A stretch of 18,482 bases of DNA. Source: an uncultured Streptococcus sp. Its GTDB lineage: Bacteria; Bacillota; Bacilli; Lactobacillales; Streptococcaceae. The notes under the pieces are model-generated. The model had not been told where the DNA came from. It did no database searches and saw only the letters and a program-made list of their open reading frames with translations. Positions 7,097 through 13,017 of the stretch are shown here, piece after piece. Numbering within the stretch: the first letter of the stretch is position 1; every line of letters starts with the position of its first letter. The position numbers were made by a program, and so were the translations under genes. The DNA lies in contig CAKQDX010000027.1 of assembly GCA_934229725.1 (NCBI GenBank), forward strand, positions 1 through 18,482, in the 5' to 3' direction.

Positions 7097-7128
7097 TTTG
7101 TATTTTCTCCAAATTTATTTTATCAAAC

Positions 7129-7157
7129 TAAGGGGCAGGGCTGAGCCCCGCCCCTTA
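7129..7157 (-). promoter_or_regulatory. GC-rich intercistronic hairpin between rpsB and tsf
   Basis: TAAGGGGC (7129-7136) pairs perfectly with GCCCCTTA (7150-7157); inside, GGG and CCC can extend the stem around a small loop. On the minus strand it is followed by AGTTTGATAAAAT, not a T tract, so it is not a standard terminator. It lies 32 nt upstream of the tsf start. Likely roles are protection or processing of the rpsB 3' end, or tuning of the S2 to EF-Ts ratio. Confidence 0.6.
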
Positions 7158-7208
7158 GGTGTTTGTCTTATTTTTAGTGGGCATCAAGCCCTAAACTAAC
7201 CTTCAAGA

Positions 7209-7976
7209 TTAGTTGTTGTCACCTTCGACAACTTCAACGATTTCTTCGATTGAATCAGCTGAAGCTGCTTCTTGGAAATCTGCTGAAGCATCTTCACCTT
7301 GTTTACCTTCGATGATAGCATCAGCCATTTTTGAAGTGATCAATTTAACGGCACGGATAGCGTCATCGTTAGCTGGGATGATAACATCGATTTCATCTGG
7401 ATCAGCGTTTGTATCGACCATCGCTACAACTGGGATACCAAGTTTTTTAGCTTCTTTAACAGCGATTTGTTCTTTGTGTGGGTCAACGATGTAGATTACA
7501 TCTGGAATACGAGGCATGTCTTCGATACCACCCAAGAATTTTTCAAGACGTGCACGTTGTTTGTTAAGAAGTGCAACTTCTTTCTTAGGAAGAACTTCGA
7601 AAGTTCCATCAGCTTCCATTTGTTTGATTTCTTTCAAACGAGCGATACGTTTTTGGATAGTATCCCAGTTTGTAAGAGTACCACCCAACCAACGGTGGTT
7701 GATGTAGTATTGACCAGCACGAGTAGCTTCTTCAGCGACTGCTTCAGCTGCTTGTTTTTTAGTACCAACGAACAAGATTACTGCATCGTTAGCTGCTGCT
7801 TCACGAACGAATTCGTAAGCTGTATCAGCCATTTTTACAGTTTGTTGCAAGTCGATAACGTGGATTCCGTTACGTTCTGTGAAGATGTACTTAGCCATCT
7901 TAGGATTCCAGCGACGAGTTTGGTGACCGAAGTGAACACCAGCCTCAAGAAGTTGTTTCATTGAAATTACTGCCAT
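7209..7976 (-). CDS. rpsB: 30S ribosomal protein S2
   Basis: S2 is a small-subunit protein assembled late at the head-platform junction and needed to recruit S1 where present. The 255 residues start MAVISMKQLLEAGVHFGHQT and contain the S2 signatures RRWNPKMAKYIF and INHRWLGGTLTNW, then IPDVIYIVDPHKEQIAVKEA and IPVVAMVDTNADPDEIDVII. The C-terminus is an acidic tail (EEIVEVVEGDNN). Length is normal. Ribosome site AAGGAG lies 8 nt before the ATG. It heads the rpsB-tsf operon, with about 120 nt of leader from the likely promoter, and is divergent from ahpC. Confidence 0.98.
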   Translation of the reverse strand: MAVISMKQLLEAGVHFGHQTRRWNPKMAKYIFTERNGIHVIDLQQTVKMADTAYEFVREAAANDAVILFVGTKKQAAEAVAEEATRAGQYYINHRWLGGTLTNWDTIQKRIARLKEIKQMEADGTFEVLPKKEVALLNKQRARLEKFLGGIEDMPRIPDVIYIVDPHKEQIAVKEAKKLGIPVVAMVDTNADPDEIDVIIPANDDAIRAVKLITSKMADAIIEGKQGEDASADFQEAASADSIEEIVEVVEGDNN

Positions 7977-8097
7977 GAGTATTTCTCCTTAAAAATTGTT
8001 TTTTCCTCTTCTGAGCTTTAGACTTGCAGTCCCACCCTGCGGCAACAAGACCACAATCGGCTTAGAATGAGTATTTGTTACTTTACGCAACTATAGT

Positions 8098-8126
8098 AGT
8101 TTATCAAAAAAAGTGACATTTGACAA
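8098..8126 (-). promoter_or_regulatory. rpsB-tsf promoter
   Basis: On the minus strand TTGTCA (8126-8121) is 17 nt from TAAACT (8103-8098), which is preceded by TGA, giving an extended -10. A second possible -10, TATAGT at 8095-8090, lacks a good -35. The resulting leader is about 115 nt and has a small GACT-GCA-AGTC hairpin near 8021-8031. Confidence 0.55.
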
Positions 8127-8173
8127 GCTATAAAATCAGGCTATCCATTAGAAAAGCAGTCCCTCCTTATAAA

Positions 8174-8188
8174 ATGTAATCGTTTCCT
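8174..8188 (+). promoter_or_regulatory. Candidate cre (CcpA-binding) site at the ahpC promoter
   Basis: ATGTAATCGTTTCCT satisfies every constrained position of the cre consensus WTGNAANCGNWNNCW. It abuts the -35 of the ahpC promoter. Binding of CcpA there is an inference; one degenerate-consensus match can arise by chance. Confidence 0.55.
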
Positions 8189-8217
8189 TTGAGATTCGAA
8201 AATATTTCGTTTATAAT
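8189..8217 (+). promoter_or_regulatory. ahpC-ahpF promoter
   Basis: TTGAGA (8189-8194), 17-nt spacer, TATAAT (8212-8217): five of six and six of six matches to sigma-A consensus. Transcription would start near 8224, about 25 nt before the ahpC start codon. I do not see a clear PerR box. Confidence 0.85.
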
Positions 8218-8248
8218 TAGGCTATCAAAAATAGAGGAGGACATTATT

Positions 8249-8809
8249 TTGTCATTAGTCGGAAAAGAAATTATTGAATTCTCAGCACAAGCTTATCATA
8301 ATGGAGAATTCATCACTGTTACAGATGAAGATGTTAAAGGAAAATGGGCTGTTTTCTGCTTCTATCCTGCAGATTTTTCATTTGTTTGCCCAACTGAACT
8401 CGGTGACCTTCAAGAGCAATATGAAACACTTAAATCTCTTGATGTAGAGGTTTACTCTGTCTCTACAGATACTCACTTTGTTCACAAAGCTTGGCATGAT
8501 GACTCAGATGTTGTTGGAACTATCACTTACCCAATGATTGGAGATCCTTCACACCTCATCTCTCAAGGTTTTGATGTTCTTGGTCAAGATGGTCTTGCAC
8601 AACGTGGTACATTCATCATTGATCCAGACGGCGTTATCCAAATGATGGAAATTAACGCTGATGGTATCGGACGCGACGCAAGCACTCTTATTGATAAAGT
8701 TCGTGCTGCTCAATATATTCGCCAACATCCAGGTGAAGTTTGTCCAGCCAAATGGAAAGAAGGAGCTGAAACATTGACTCCTAGCTTGGATCTTGTAGGT
8801 AAAATTTAA
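8249..8809 (+). CDS. ahpC: AhpC, alkyl hydroperoxide reductase peroxidase subunit (2-Cys peroxiredoxin)
   Basis: This cytoplasmic peroxidase reduces hydrogen peroxide, organic peroxides and peroxynitrite, and is recycled by AhpF. The peroxidatic cysteine is C47 in FSFVCPTE and the resolving cysteine is C165 in GEVCPAKW, as in bacterial AhpC. R119 in AQRGTFIID is the expected active-site arginine. I set the start at the TTG at 8249: AGGAGG (8235-8240) lies 8 nt upstream and translation gives MSLVGKEI, the canonical AhpC N-terminus, with a normal length of 186. An upstream TTG in frame at 8189 is part of the -35 and cannot be used. ahpF follows 21 nt downstream in the same operon. Confidence 0.96.
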   Translation: MSLVGKEIIEFSAQAYHNGEFITVTDEDVKGKWAVFCFYPADFSFVCPTELGDLQEQYETLKSLDVEVYSVSTDTHFVHKAWHDDSDVVGTITYPMIGDPSHLISQGFDVLGQDGLAQRGTFIIDPDGVIQMMEINADGIGRDASTLIDKVRAAQYIRQHPGEVCPAKWKEGAETLTPSLDLVGKI

Positions 8810-8830
8810 TAACCAGGGGGTATCGTATCC

Positions 8831-10363
8831 ATGGTCTTAGATAAAGAAATCAAGGCTCAGTTAGCACAATATTTAAATTTACTAGAATCTGATATTGTAT
8901 TACAAACCGATTTGGGAGATGACGATAATTCTCGAAAAGTAAAAGACTTTCTAGATGAAATTGCTGCCATGTCCAATCGTATTAGTCTTGAACCAGCTCA
9001 TTTCAAACGTCAACCTAGCTTTGGGATTGCACAGAAAGGGCAAAAAAGTCGTGTTATTTTCTCTGGCCTACCGATGGGGCACGAATTTACGTCTTTCATT
9101 TTAGCTCTCTTGCAAGTTTCTGGTCGTCCACCAAAAGTTGATGAGGATATTATTGAACGCATCAAAAAGATTGACAAAACTATCAATCTTGAAACTTATG
9201 TTTCACTAACATGCCATAATTGTCCAGACGTTGTTCAAGCCTTTAATATAATGGCTGTTTTGAACCCAAATATCACCCACACTATGATTGAAGGTGGTAT
9301 GTATCAAGATGAAGTCAAAGCCAAAGGTATCATGTCTGTTCCTACGGTGTATAAAGACCAAGAAGAATTTACATCTGGTCGTGCAACCATCGAACAGCTG
9401 GTAGAAAAACTGGACGGCCCACTTGATGCTGATGCTTTCGCTGATAAAGGTGTCTATGATGTTTTGGTTATTGGTGGTGGTCCTGCTGGAAACAGTGCTG
9501 CAATTTACGCTGCTCGTAAAGGACTTAAAACTGGTATTTTAGCAGAAACCTTTGGTGGACAAGTTATTGAGACAGTCGGTATTGAAAACATGATTGGTAC
9601 GCTATATACAGAAGGTCCTAAGTTAATGGCCCAAGTTGAAGAGCATACGAAATCTTACAATGTTGATATCATCAAAAGTCAATTAGCTACTGGCATTGAG
9701 AAAAAAGAACTCATTGAAGTCACACTAGCTAATGGTGCTGTTCTACAGGCTAAAACTGCTATTCTAGCCCTAGGAGCCAAATGGCGTAATATCAACGTTC
9801 CTGGTGAAGATGAATTCCGTAACAAAGGGGTTACTTACTGTCCACACTGCGATGGTCCTCTATTTGAAGGAAAAGATGTTGCTGTTATCGGTGGTGGTAA
9901 CTCCGGTTTGGAAGCTGCTTTGGATTTAGCAGGTATTACTAAACACGTTACGGTCTTAGAGTTCTTACCTGAACTAAAGGCAGACCAAGTTTTACAAGAA
10001 CGTGCTGCTAAAACTGATAATCTAACCATTCTTAAAAATGTTGCAACCAAAGAAATCGTTGGTCAAGATCATGTGACTGGTTTGAATTACGTTGAGCGTG
10101 ATACAAACGAAGAAAAACATCTTGATCTTGAAGGTGTCTTTGTCCAAATTGGTCTTGTACCAAGTACTGCTTGGCTCAAAGATAGTGGCATTGAACTCAA
10201 TGAACGCCAAGAAATTGTCGTTGATAAATTTGGTTCAACAAACATCCCTGGTATTTTCGCTGCAGGTGACTGTACTGATAGCGCCTATAAGCAAATCATT
10301 ATCTCCATGGGATCTGGCGCTACAGCAGCCATTGGTGCATTTGATTACTTGATTAGACAATAA
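8831..10363 (+). CDS. ahpF: AhpF, alkyl hydroperoxide reductase flavoprotein subunit
   Basis: AhpF passes electrons from NADH through FAD and two disulphides to AhpC. The 510 residues contain the N-terminal double thioredoxin-fold domain with its disulphide C128-H-N-C131, a linker, then a thioredoxin-reductase-like part: FAD-binding GGGPAG (215-220), the redox pair C337-P-H-C340, NADH-binding GGGNSG (354-359) and the FAD motif FAAGDCTD (476-483). All catalytic cysteines are present. The domain order separates it from plain thioredoxin reductase, which lacks the N-terminal domain. The ribosome site AGGGGG (8815-8820) lies between ahpC and this ATG, and the pair is presumably co-transcribed and ends at the terminator at 10412. 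Streptococcal homologues are sometimes called NADH oxidase Nox-1. Confidence 0.96.
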   Translation: MVLDKEIKAQLAQYLNLLESDIVLQTDLGDDDNSRKVKDFLDEIAAMSNRISLEPAHFKRQPSFGIAQKGQKSRVIFSGLPMGHEFTSFILALLQVSGRPPKVDEDIIERIKKIDKTINLETYVSLTCHNCPDVVQAFNIMAVLNPNITHTMIEGGMYQDEVKAKGIMSVPTVYKDQEEFTSGRATIEQLVEKLDGPLDADAFADKGVYDVLVIGGGPAGNSAAIYAARKGLKTGILAETFGGQVIETVGIENMIGTLYTEGPKLMAQVEEHTKSYNVDIIKSQLATGIEKKELIEVTLANGAVLQAKTAILALGAKWRNINVPGEDEFRNKGVTYCPHCDGPLFEGKDVAVIGGGNSGLEAALDLAGITKHVTVLEFLPELKADQVLQERAAKTDNLTILKNVATKEIVGQDHVTGLNYVERDTNEEKHLDLEGVFVQIGLVPSTAWLKDSGIELNERQEIVVDKFGSTNIPGIFAAGDCTDSAYKQIIISMGSGATAAIGAFDYLIRQ

Positions 10364-10411
10364 TCAAAACTTACGTGTTAGTAATCTATCTGCAACAGTT
10401 ATAATTACTAT

Positions 10412-10445
10412 AAAGAGGTTGAATAAATTTCAGCCTCTTTTTTTG
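10412..10445 (+). terminator. Terminator of ahpC-ahpF
   Basis: AAAGAGGTTGA pairs with TCAGCCTCTTT (one G-T wobble) around a short A/T loop, followed by a run of seven or more T residues, about 50 nt after the ahpF stop. Confidence 0.85.
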
Positions 10446-10492
10446 AAGGTACGTAGCTTTTATAGTTGAATCACCTATTTGATGAAAGAGAC

Positions 10493-10521
10493 TTGACGAA
10501 TCATTCTTTTTTCGATAGAAT
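10493..10521 (+). promoter_or_regulatory. tRNA-Cys promoter
   Basis: TTGACG (10493-10498), 17-nt spacer, TAGAAT (10516-10521), one mismatch in each hexamer. The expected start near 10528 is only a few bases before the mature tRNA 5' end. Confidence 0.8.
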
Positions 10522-10533
10522 GGTATCTGTTAT

Positions 10534-10604
10534 GGCGGTATAGCCAAGTGGTAAGGCACGGCTCTGCAAAAGCTTGATCGTCGGTTCAAATCCGTCTACC
10601 GCCT
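10534..10604 (+). tRNA. tRNA-Cys (GCA)
   Basis: The cloverleaf has acceptor GGCGGTA with TACCGCC, D arm GCC-AAGTGGTAA-GGC and anticodon loop CTGCAAA giving GCA. The discriminator is U73, a Cys identity element. Two stem pairs look non-canonical: 27:43 (C with U) and 50:64 (U with U). CCA is not encoded. It is a free-standing unit with its own promoter and terminator. Confidence 0.93.
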
Positions 10605-10616
10605 TCATAATTTGAG

Positions 10617-10643
10617 GACACCTAAGGGTGTCTTTTTTTTTTT
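10617..10643 (+). terminator. Terminator of tRNA-Cys
   Basis: GACACC-TAAG-GGTGTC is a 6-bp perfect hairpin followed by eleven T residues. Confidence 0.93.
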
Positions 10644-10656
10644 GCTATAATCACAT

Positions 10657-10688
10657 AAAAAATTCCTGAAGCTAAATGCTTCAGGAAT
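10657..10688 (-). terminator. Terminator downstream of marR
   Basis: ATTCCTGAAGC (10662-10672) pairs perfectly with GCTTCAGGAAT (10678-10688), 11 bp with a 5-nt loop. On the minus strand it is followed by six T residues. It faces the marR transcript. The 108 nt between it and the marR stop (10689-10796) has no plausible gene; it holds only a weak inverted repeat, GAACA-AATA-TGTTC, at 10785-10798. Confidence 0.85.
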
Positions 10689-10796
10689 CCATAAATCATA
10701 AACCAGTGAGCATATCTAATAGCAGCTAACTTATAGGCCCACTCTCAAACTTTAATCAAACTAGGAGTGTAACATTTAGAACACGAACAAATATGT

Positions 10797-11225
10797 TCAG
10801 ACATTCTTAAATTTTTTCAGGAGCTCCACCAATTGTGCTTGTTCTTCAGAAGTCAAAACGGAAAAAGTCTCCTCAATTGCTCGTTGATGCGGTGGAACTG
10901 CTGCTTGAATGATTCGACGGCCCTCATCTGTCAAATCAACCTCGAAAGCTCGCTTATCCGTTGGACAAGCTTGTCGACTCAACCAGCCCTTTTTCTCCAT
11001 ATTTTTTATGACAACAGTCATATTACCAGAAGTGGCAAGCATGCGATCAATTAATTCACCAATCTTCATACGTCCCTTGGCATTTAACACATCCATAACT
11101 CCAAATTGAGTTGGTGTTAAATCAAATTCTTTAAAAGTCTCAGAGACCTTGGCATCAATGGTACGAAAAGCCTTACGCATAACAACCATACTCTTGACAG
11201 CCATATTTTTATCTAAGTCGCTCAT
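10797..11225 (-). CDS. MarR-family transcriptional regulator
   Basis: The 142-residue protein has the MarR winged helix: recognition region around residues 53-75 (MKIGELIDRMLATSGNMTVV) and a wing around 82-100 (LSRQACPTDKRAFEVDLTDEG), flanked by N- and C-terminal dimerisation helices. The D-x-R signature DKRAFEVDLT is clear. A single cysteine, in QACPTDKR next to the wing, could be redox-sensitive, but it is not the N-terminal Cys of OhrR. It is monocistronic, so its targets are not shown by context; an inverted repeat over its own promoter suggests autoregulation. Nearby ahpCF is not obviously its target. Ribosome site AAAGGA lies 7 nt before the ATG. Confidence 0.88.
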   Translation of the reverse strand: MSDLDKNMAVKSMVVMRKAFRTIDAKVSETFKEFDLTPTQFGVMDVLNAKGRMKIGELIDRMLATSGNMTVVIKNMEKKGWLSRQACPTDKRAFEVDLTDEGRRIIQAAVPPHQRAIEETFSVLTSEEQAQLVELLKKFKNV

Positions 11226-11259
11226 TTATAGTCCTTTCCAAATAGATGCTGTATTTATT

Positions 11260-11288
11260 ACTCTACCACAGTTTTTCTAAAAGTGGTA
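11260..11288 (-). promoter_or_regulatory. marR promoter with possible autoregulatory operator
   Basis: On the minus strand TGG TAGAGT (ending at 11260) can serve as an extended -10. TACCAC (11264-11269) and GTGGTA (11283-11288) form an inverted repeat with a 13-nt spacer across the -35 to -10 region. Such a position suits repression by a dimeric MarR protein. This is inference from symmetry only. Confidence 0.45.
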
Positions 11289-11307
11289 TATGAAAAAGAA
11301 GAAATAA

Positions 11308-11351
11308 GAAAAAGAGTTCTTAGATATCTAACCAACACCTCAGAACTCTTT
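11308..11351 (-). terminator. Terminator of pepS and the GlsB-like gene
   Basis: AAAGAGTTCT (11311-11320) pairs perfectly with AGAACTCTTT (11342-11351) around a 21-nt loop. On the minus strand it continues into CTTTTTCTTATTT, 6 nt after the small gene's stop. Confidence 0.75.
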
Positions 11352-11357
11352 CATTTA

Positions 11358-11588
11358 CTAACTATTACGATTCCAAAAAAGAGCCAATAAAATCACCGCA
11401 CCTAATACTGAAGGAACAATAGCGGTGCCTGCTAGCATCGGTCCCCAATTTCCAAAAAGAAGTTGTCCAACAAAAGCGCCAAGCCATCCTAAAAAGGTCT
11501 TACCAATACAGCCCATTCGCTCACCTCGGTTTGAAATAGCAGAGGCAATAAGACCAATTAGAAAACCAACTATCATACTTCCAATCAT
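11358..11588 (-). CDS. GlsB/YeaQ/YmgE-family stress-associated membrane protein
   Basis: This 76-residue, glycine-rich membrane protein belongs to the transglycosylase-associated protein family (PF04226). It has three hydrophobic segments at about 2-19, 29-46 and 51-71, with the family-like pattern GFLIGLIASAI, a short polar loop (SNRGERMGCIGKT), then FLGWLGAFVGQLLFG. Members are often linked to general, acid or envelope stress, but the molecular role is unknown. An AGGAGG ribosome site precedes the ATG. Only 19 nt separate it from the pepS stop and no promoter fits there, so it is likely expressed from the pepS promoter. Confidence 0.85.
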   Translation of the reverse strand: MIGSMIVGFLIGLIASAISNRGERMGCIGKTFLGWLGAFVGQLLFGNWGPMLAGTAIVPSVLGAVILLALFWNRNS

Positions 11589-11607
11589 AAGAATTCCTCC
11601 TTCTTAC

Positions 11608-12849
11608 TTAAATTACCCAATCACCATTTCGGAAGATTGGTACACGACTACCATCTTGGCGAATACCATCAATATCCATTTGATTTGAACCAATCATAAA
11701 ATCGACGTGTACATCTGAACGGTTAAGACCAGCTTCCTTAAGCTCTTCTTCTGTCATGTCTGCTCCTCCCTCAACACTGGTAGCATAGGCTGCTCCAATA
11801 GCTAGATGGTTGGAGGCATTTTCATCAAAAAGGGTATTAAAGAAGGTAATACCAGACTGCGAAATAGGACTTGGATCTGGTACCAAGGCACACTCACCTA
11901 GAGCACGTGCTCCATTATTGTTGAAGACAAGATTTTTCATCACTTCATCACCTTGGTCTGCTGTAACGTCTACAATCTCACCATCTTTAAAGGTTACCTT
12001 GATTCCCTCAATAATATTACCATTATAGCTTAAAGGTTTTGTGCTTGAGACATAACCATCTGCACGACGGAAATCTGGTGCCGTAAAAACTTCTTCGGTT
12101 GGCATATTAGGTAGGAAGCCTTCACCCTGTGCATTAATTGCCCTTGCAGATTCCCAAACGTGATTTTTAGGTAATCCTAGGGTCAAATCTGTTCCAGGTG
12201 CTTGGTAGTGTAAGGCTGAGAATTGCGCCTCATTAAGTAGGCGTGCTTTAGCATCTAAACGATCAGCATGTTCCTTCCAAGCATGTACAGGGTCCTCTTC
12301 ATAGACACGACAAGTCTTGAAAATTTGGTCCCAAAGTAAATCTACAGCTTCCTCATCACTCGAAGCATCAGGAAAGACCTTCTTAGCCCATTTCTTACCG
12401 GCTGCAGCAGCTACAGTCCAACTAACCTTATTAGACTGAGTTGCCACCTGCATAGGTTTAAAGGCCACCCCAGTAGCCTTAGCATGAGCAGATAGACGTT
12501 CAGGAGCTACACCATTAAGGGCCCCTGGATCAGAAGAACGGACCCCTAAGCGGCTTGCCTTTTTGTCCAGCAAATATTCCATCTCAGCTTTTTTATAGGC
12601 AGGAACCTCTTCGATTCGGTCCATACCAGCATGCAAAAATCGTTCTCGATTAATGACATCATCCGACCATTGAACAATTACCTCAGCTGCTCTTAAAGCA
12701 TAGGCTTCTTTAACTAAGAGATGAGCTAGCTCTGCTTGCTCTACATCGATACTCAAGGCCACCGTATGACCAGGTTGTACATTAATCCCATTGGCAACCA
12801 ATAATTTAGCATATTTTTCAAGATTTTCTTTAAAATGTGGTAAAACCAT
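11608..12849 (-). CDS. pepS: Aminopeptidase PepS (metallopeptidase family M29)
   Basis: PepS is a cytoplasmic metal-dependent aminopeptidase that trims peptides taken up from the medium, preferring arginine and aromatic N-termini in characterised streptococcal enzymes. I choose the ATG at 12849, giving 413 residues beginning MVLPHFKENLEKYAKLLV, because AGGGAG lies 6 nt upstream and a promoter lies at 12889-12881; a longer frame from 12915 would start above the promoter. Candidate metal ligands at the M29 positions are E252/E253 (NMPTEEVF), E319 (ALGECALVPD), H348 (ASNHLAIGAAY) with Y355, and H381 and D383 (DVHVDFMIG). Length is normal. It shares a transcript with the GlsB-like gene. Confidence 0.94.
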   Translation of the reverse strand: MVLPHFKENLEKYAKLLVANGINVQPGHTVALSIDVEQAELAHLLVKEAYALRAAEVIVQWSDDVINRERFLHAGMDRIEEVPAYKKAEMEYLLDKKASRLGVRSSDPGALNGVAPERLSAHAKATGVAFKPMQVATQSNKVSWTVAAAAGKKWAKKVFPDASSDEEAVDLLWDQIFKTCRVYEEDPVHAWKEHADRLDAKARLLNEAQFSALHYQAPGTDLTLGLPKNHVWESARAINAQGEGFLPNMPTEEVFTAPDFRRADGYVSSTKPLSYNGNIIEGIKVTFKDGEIVDVTADQGDEVMKNLVFNNNGARALGECALVPDPSPISQSGITFFNTLFDENASNHLAIGAAYATSVEGGADMTEEELKEAGLNRSDVHVDFMIGSNQMDIDGIRQDGSRVPIFRNGDWVI

Positions 12850-12880
12850 AATCAACTCCCTAAAACTATAATTTTCTAAC

Positions 12881-12889
12881 AGTATACCA
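12881..12889 (-). promoter_or_regulatory. pepS promoter, extended -10
   Basis: The minus strand reads TGG TATACT, an extended -10 with one mismatch. No good -35 lies 16-18 nt upstream. It is 31 nt before the chosen pepS ATG. Confidence 0.65.
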
Positions 12890-12951
12890 TAAGACCAAGA
12901 AAAAAGTTTCTTCACAGCTTTAGCCTTACATCACCCACTACGGTTGGCAAG

Positions 12952-12991
12952 AAAAATAAAAAAGAGAACAGAGACTAACTCCATCCTCTCA
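12952..12991 (-). terminator. Terminator of polC
   Basis: On the minus strand GAGAG-GAT-GGAG-TTAGT-CTCT-GTT-CTCTT can form two short helices separated by a 3x3 internal loop, followed by TTTTTATTTTT, about 27 nt after the polC stop. Confidence 0.65.
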
Positions 12992-13017
12992 AGTTTATGC
13001 ACGACTTCTTTTAGCTC

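Noticed and set aside
8120..8148. Second plus-strand promoter for ahpC using TTGACA at 8120
   Set aside because: No acceptable -10 lies 16-18 nt downstream; the hexamer is better explained as the complement of the rpsB -35.
12850..12915. Longer N-terminus for PepS from 12915
   Set aside because: The start would lie upstream of the TGG-TATACT promoter, and the 413-residue form starting MVLPHFKEN has its own ribosome site and the family length.
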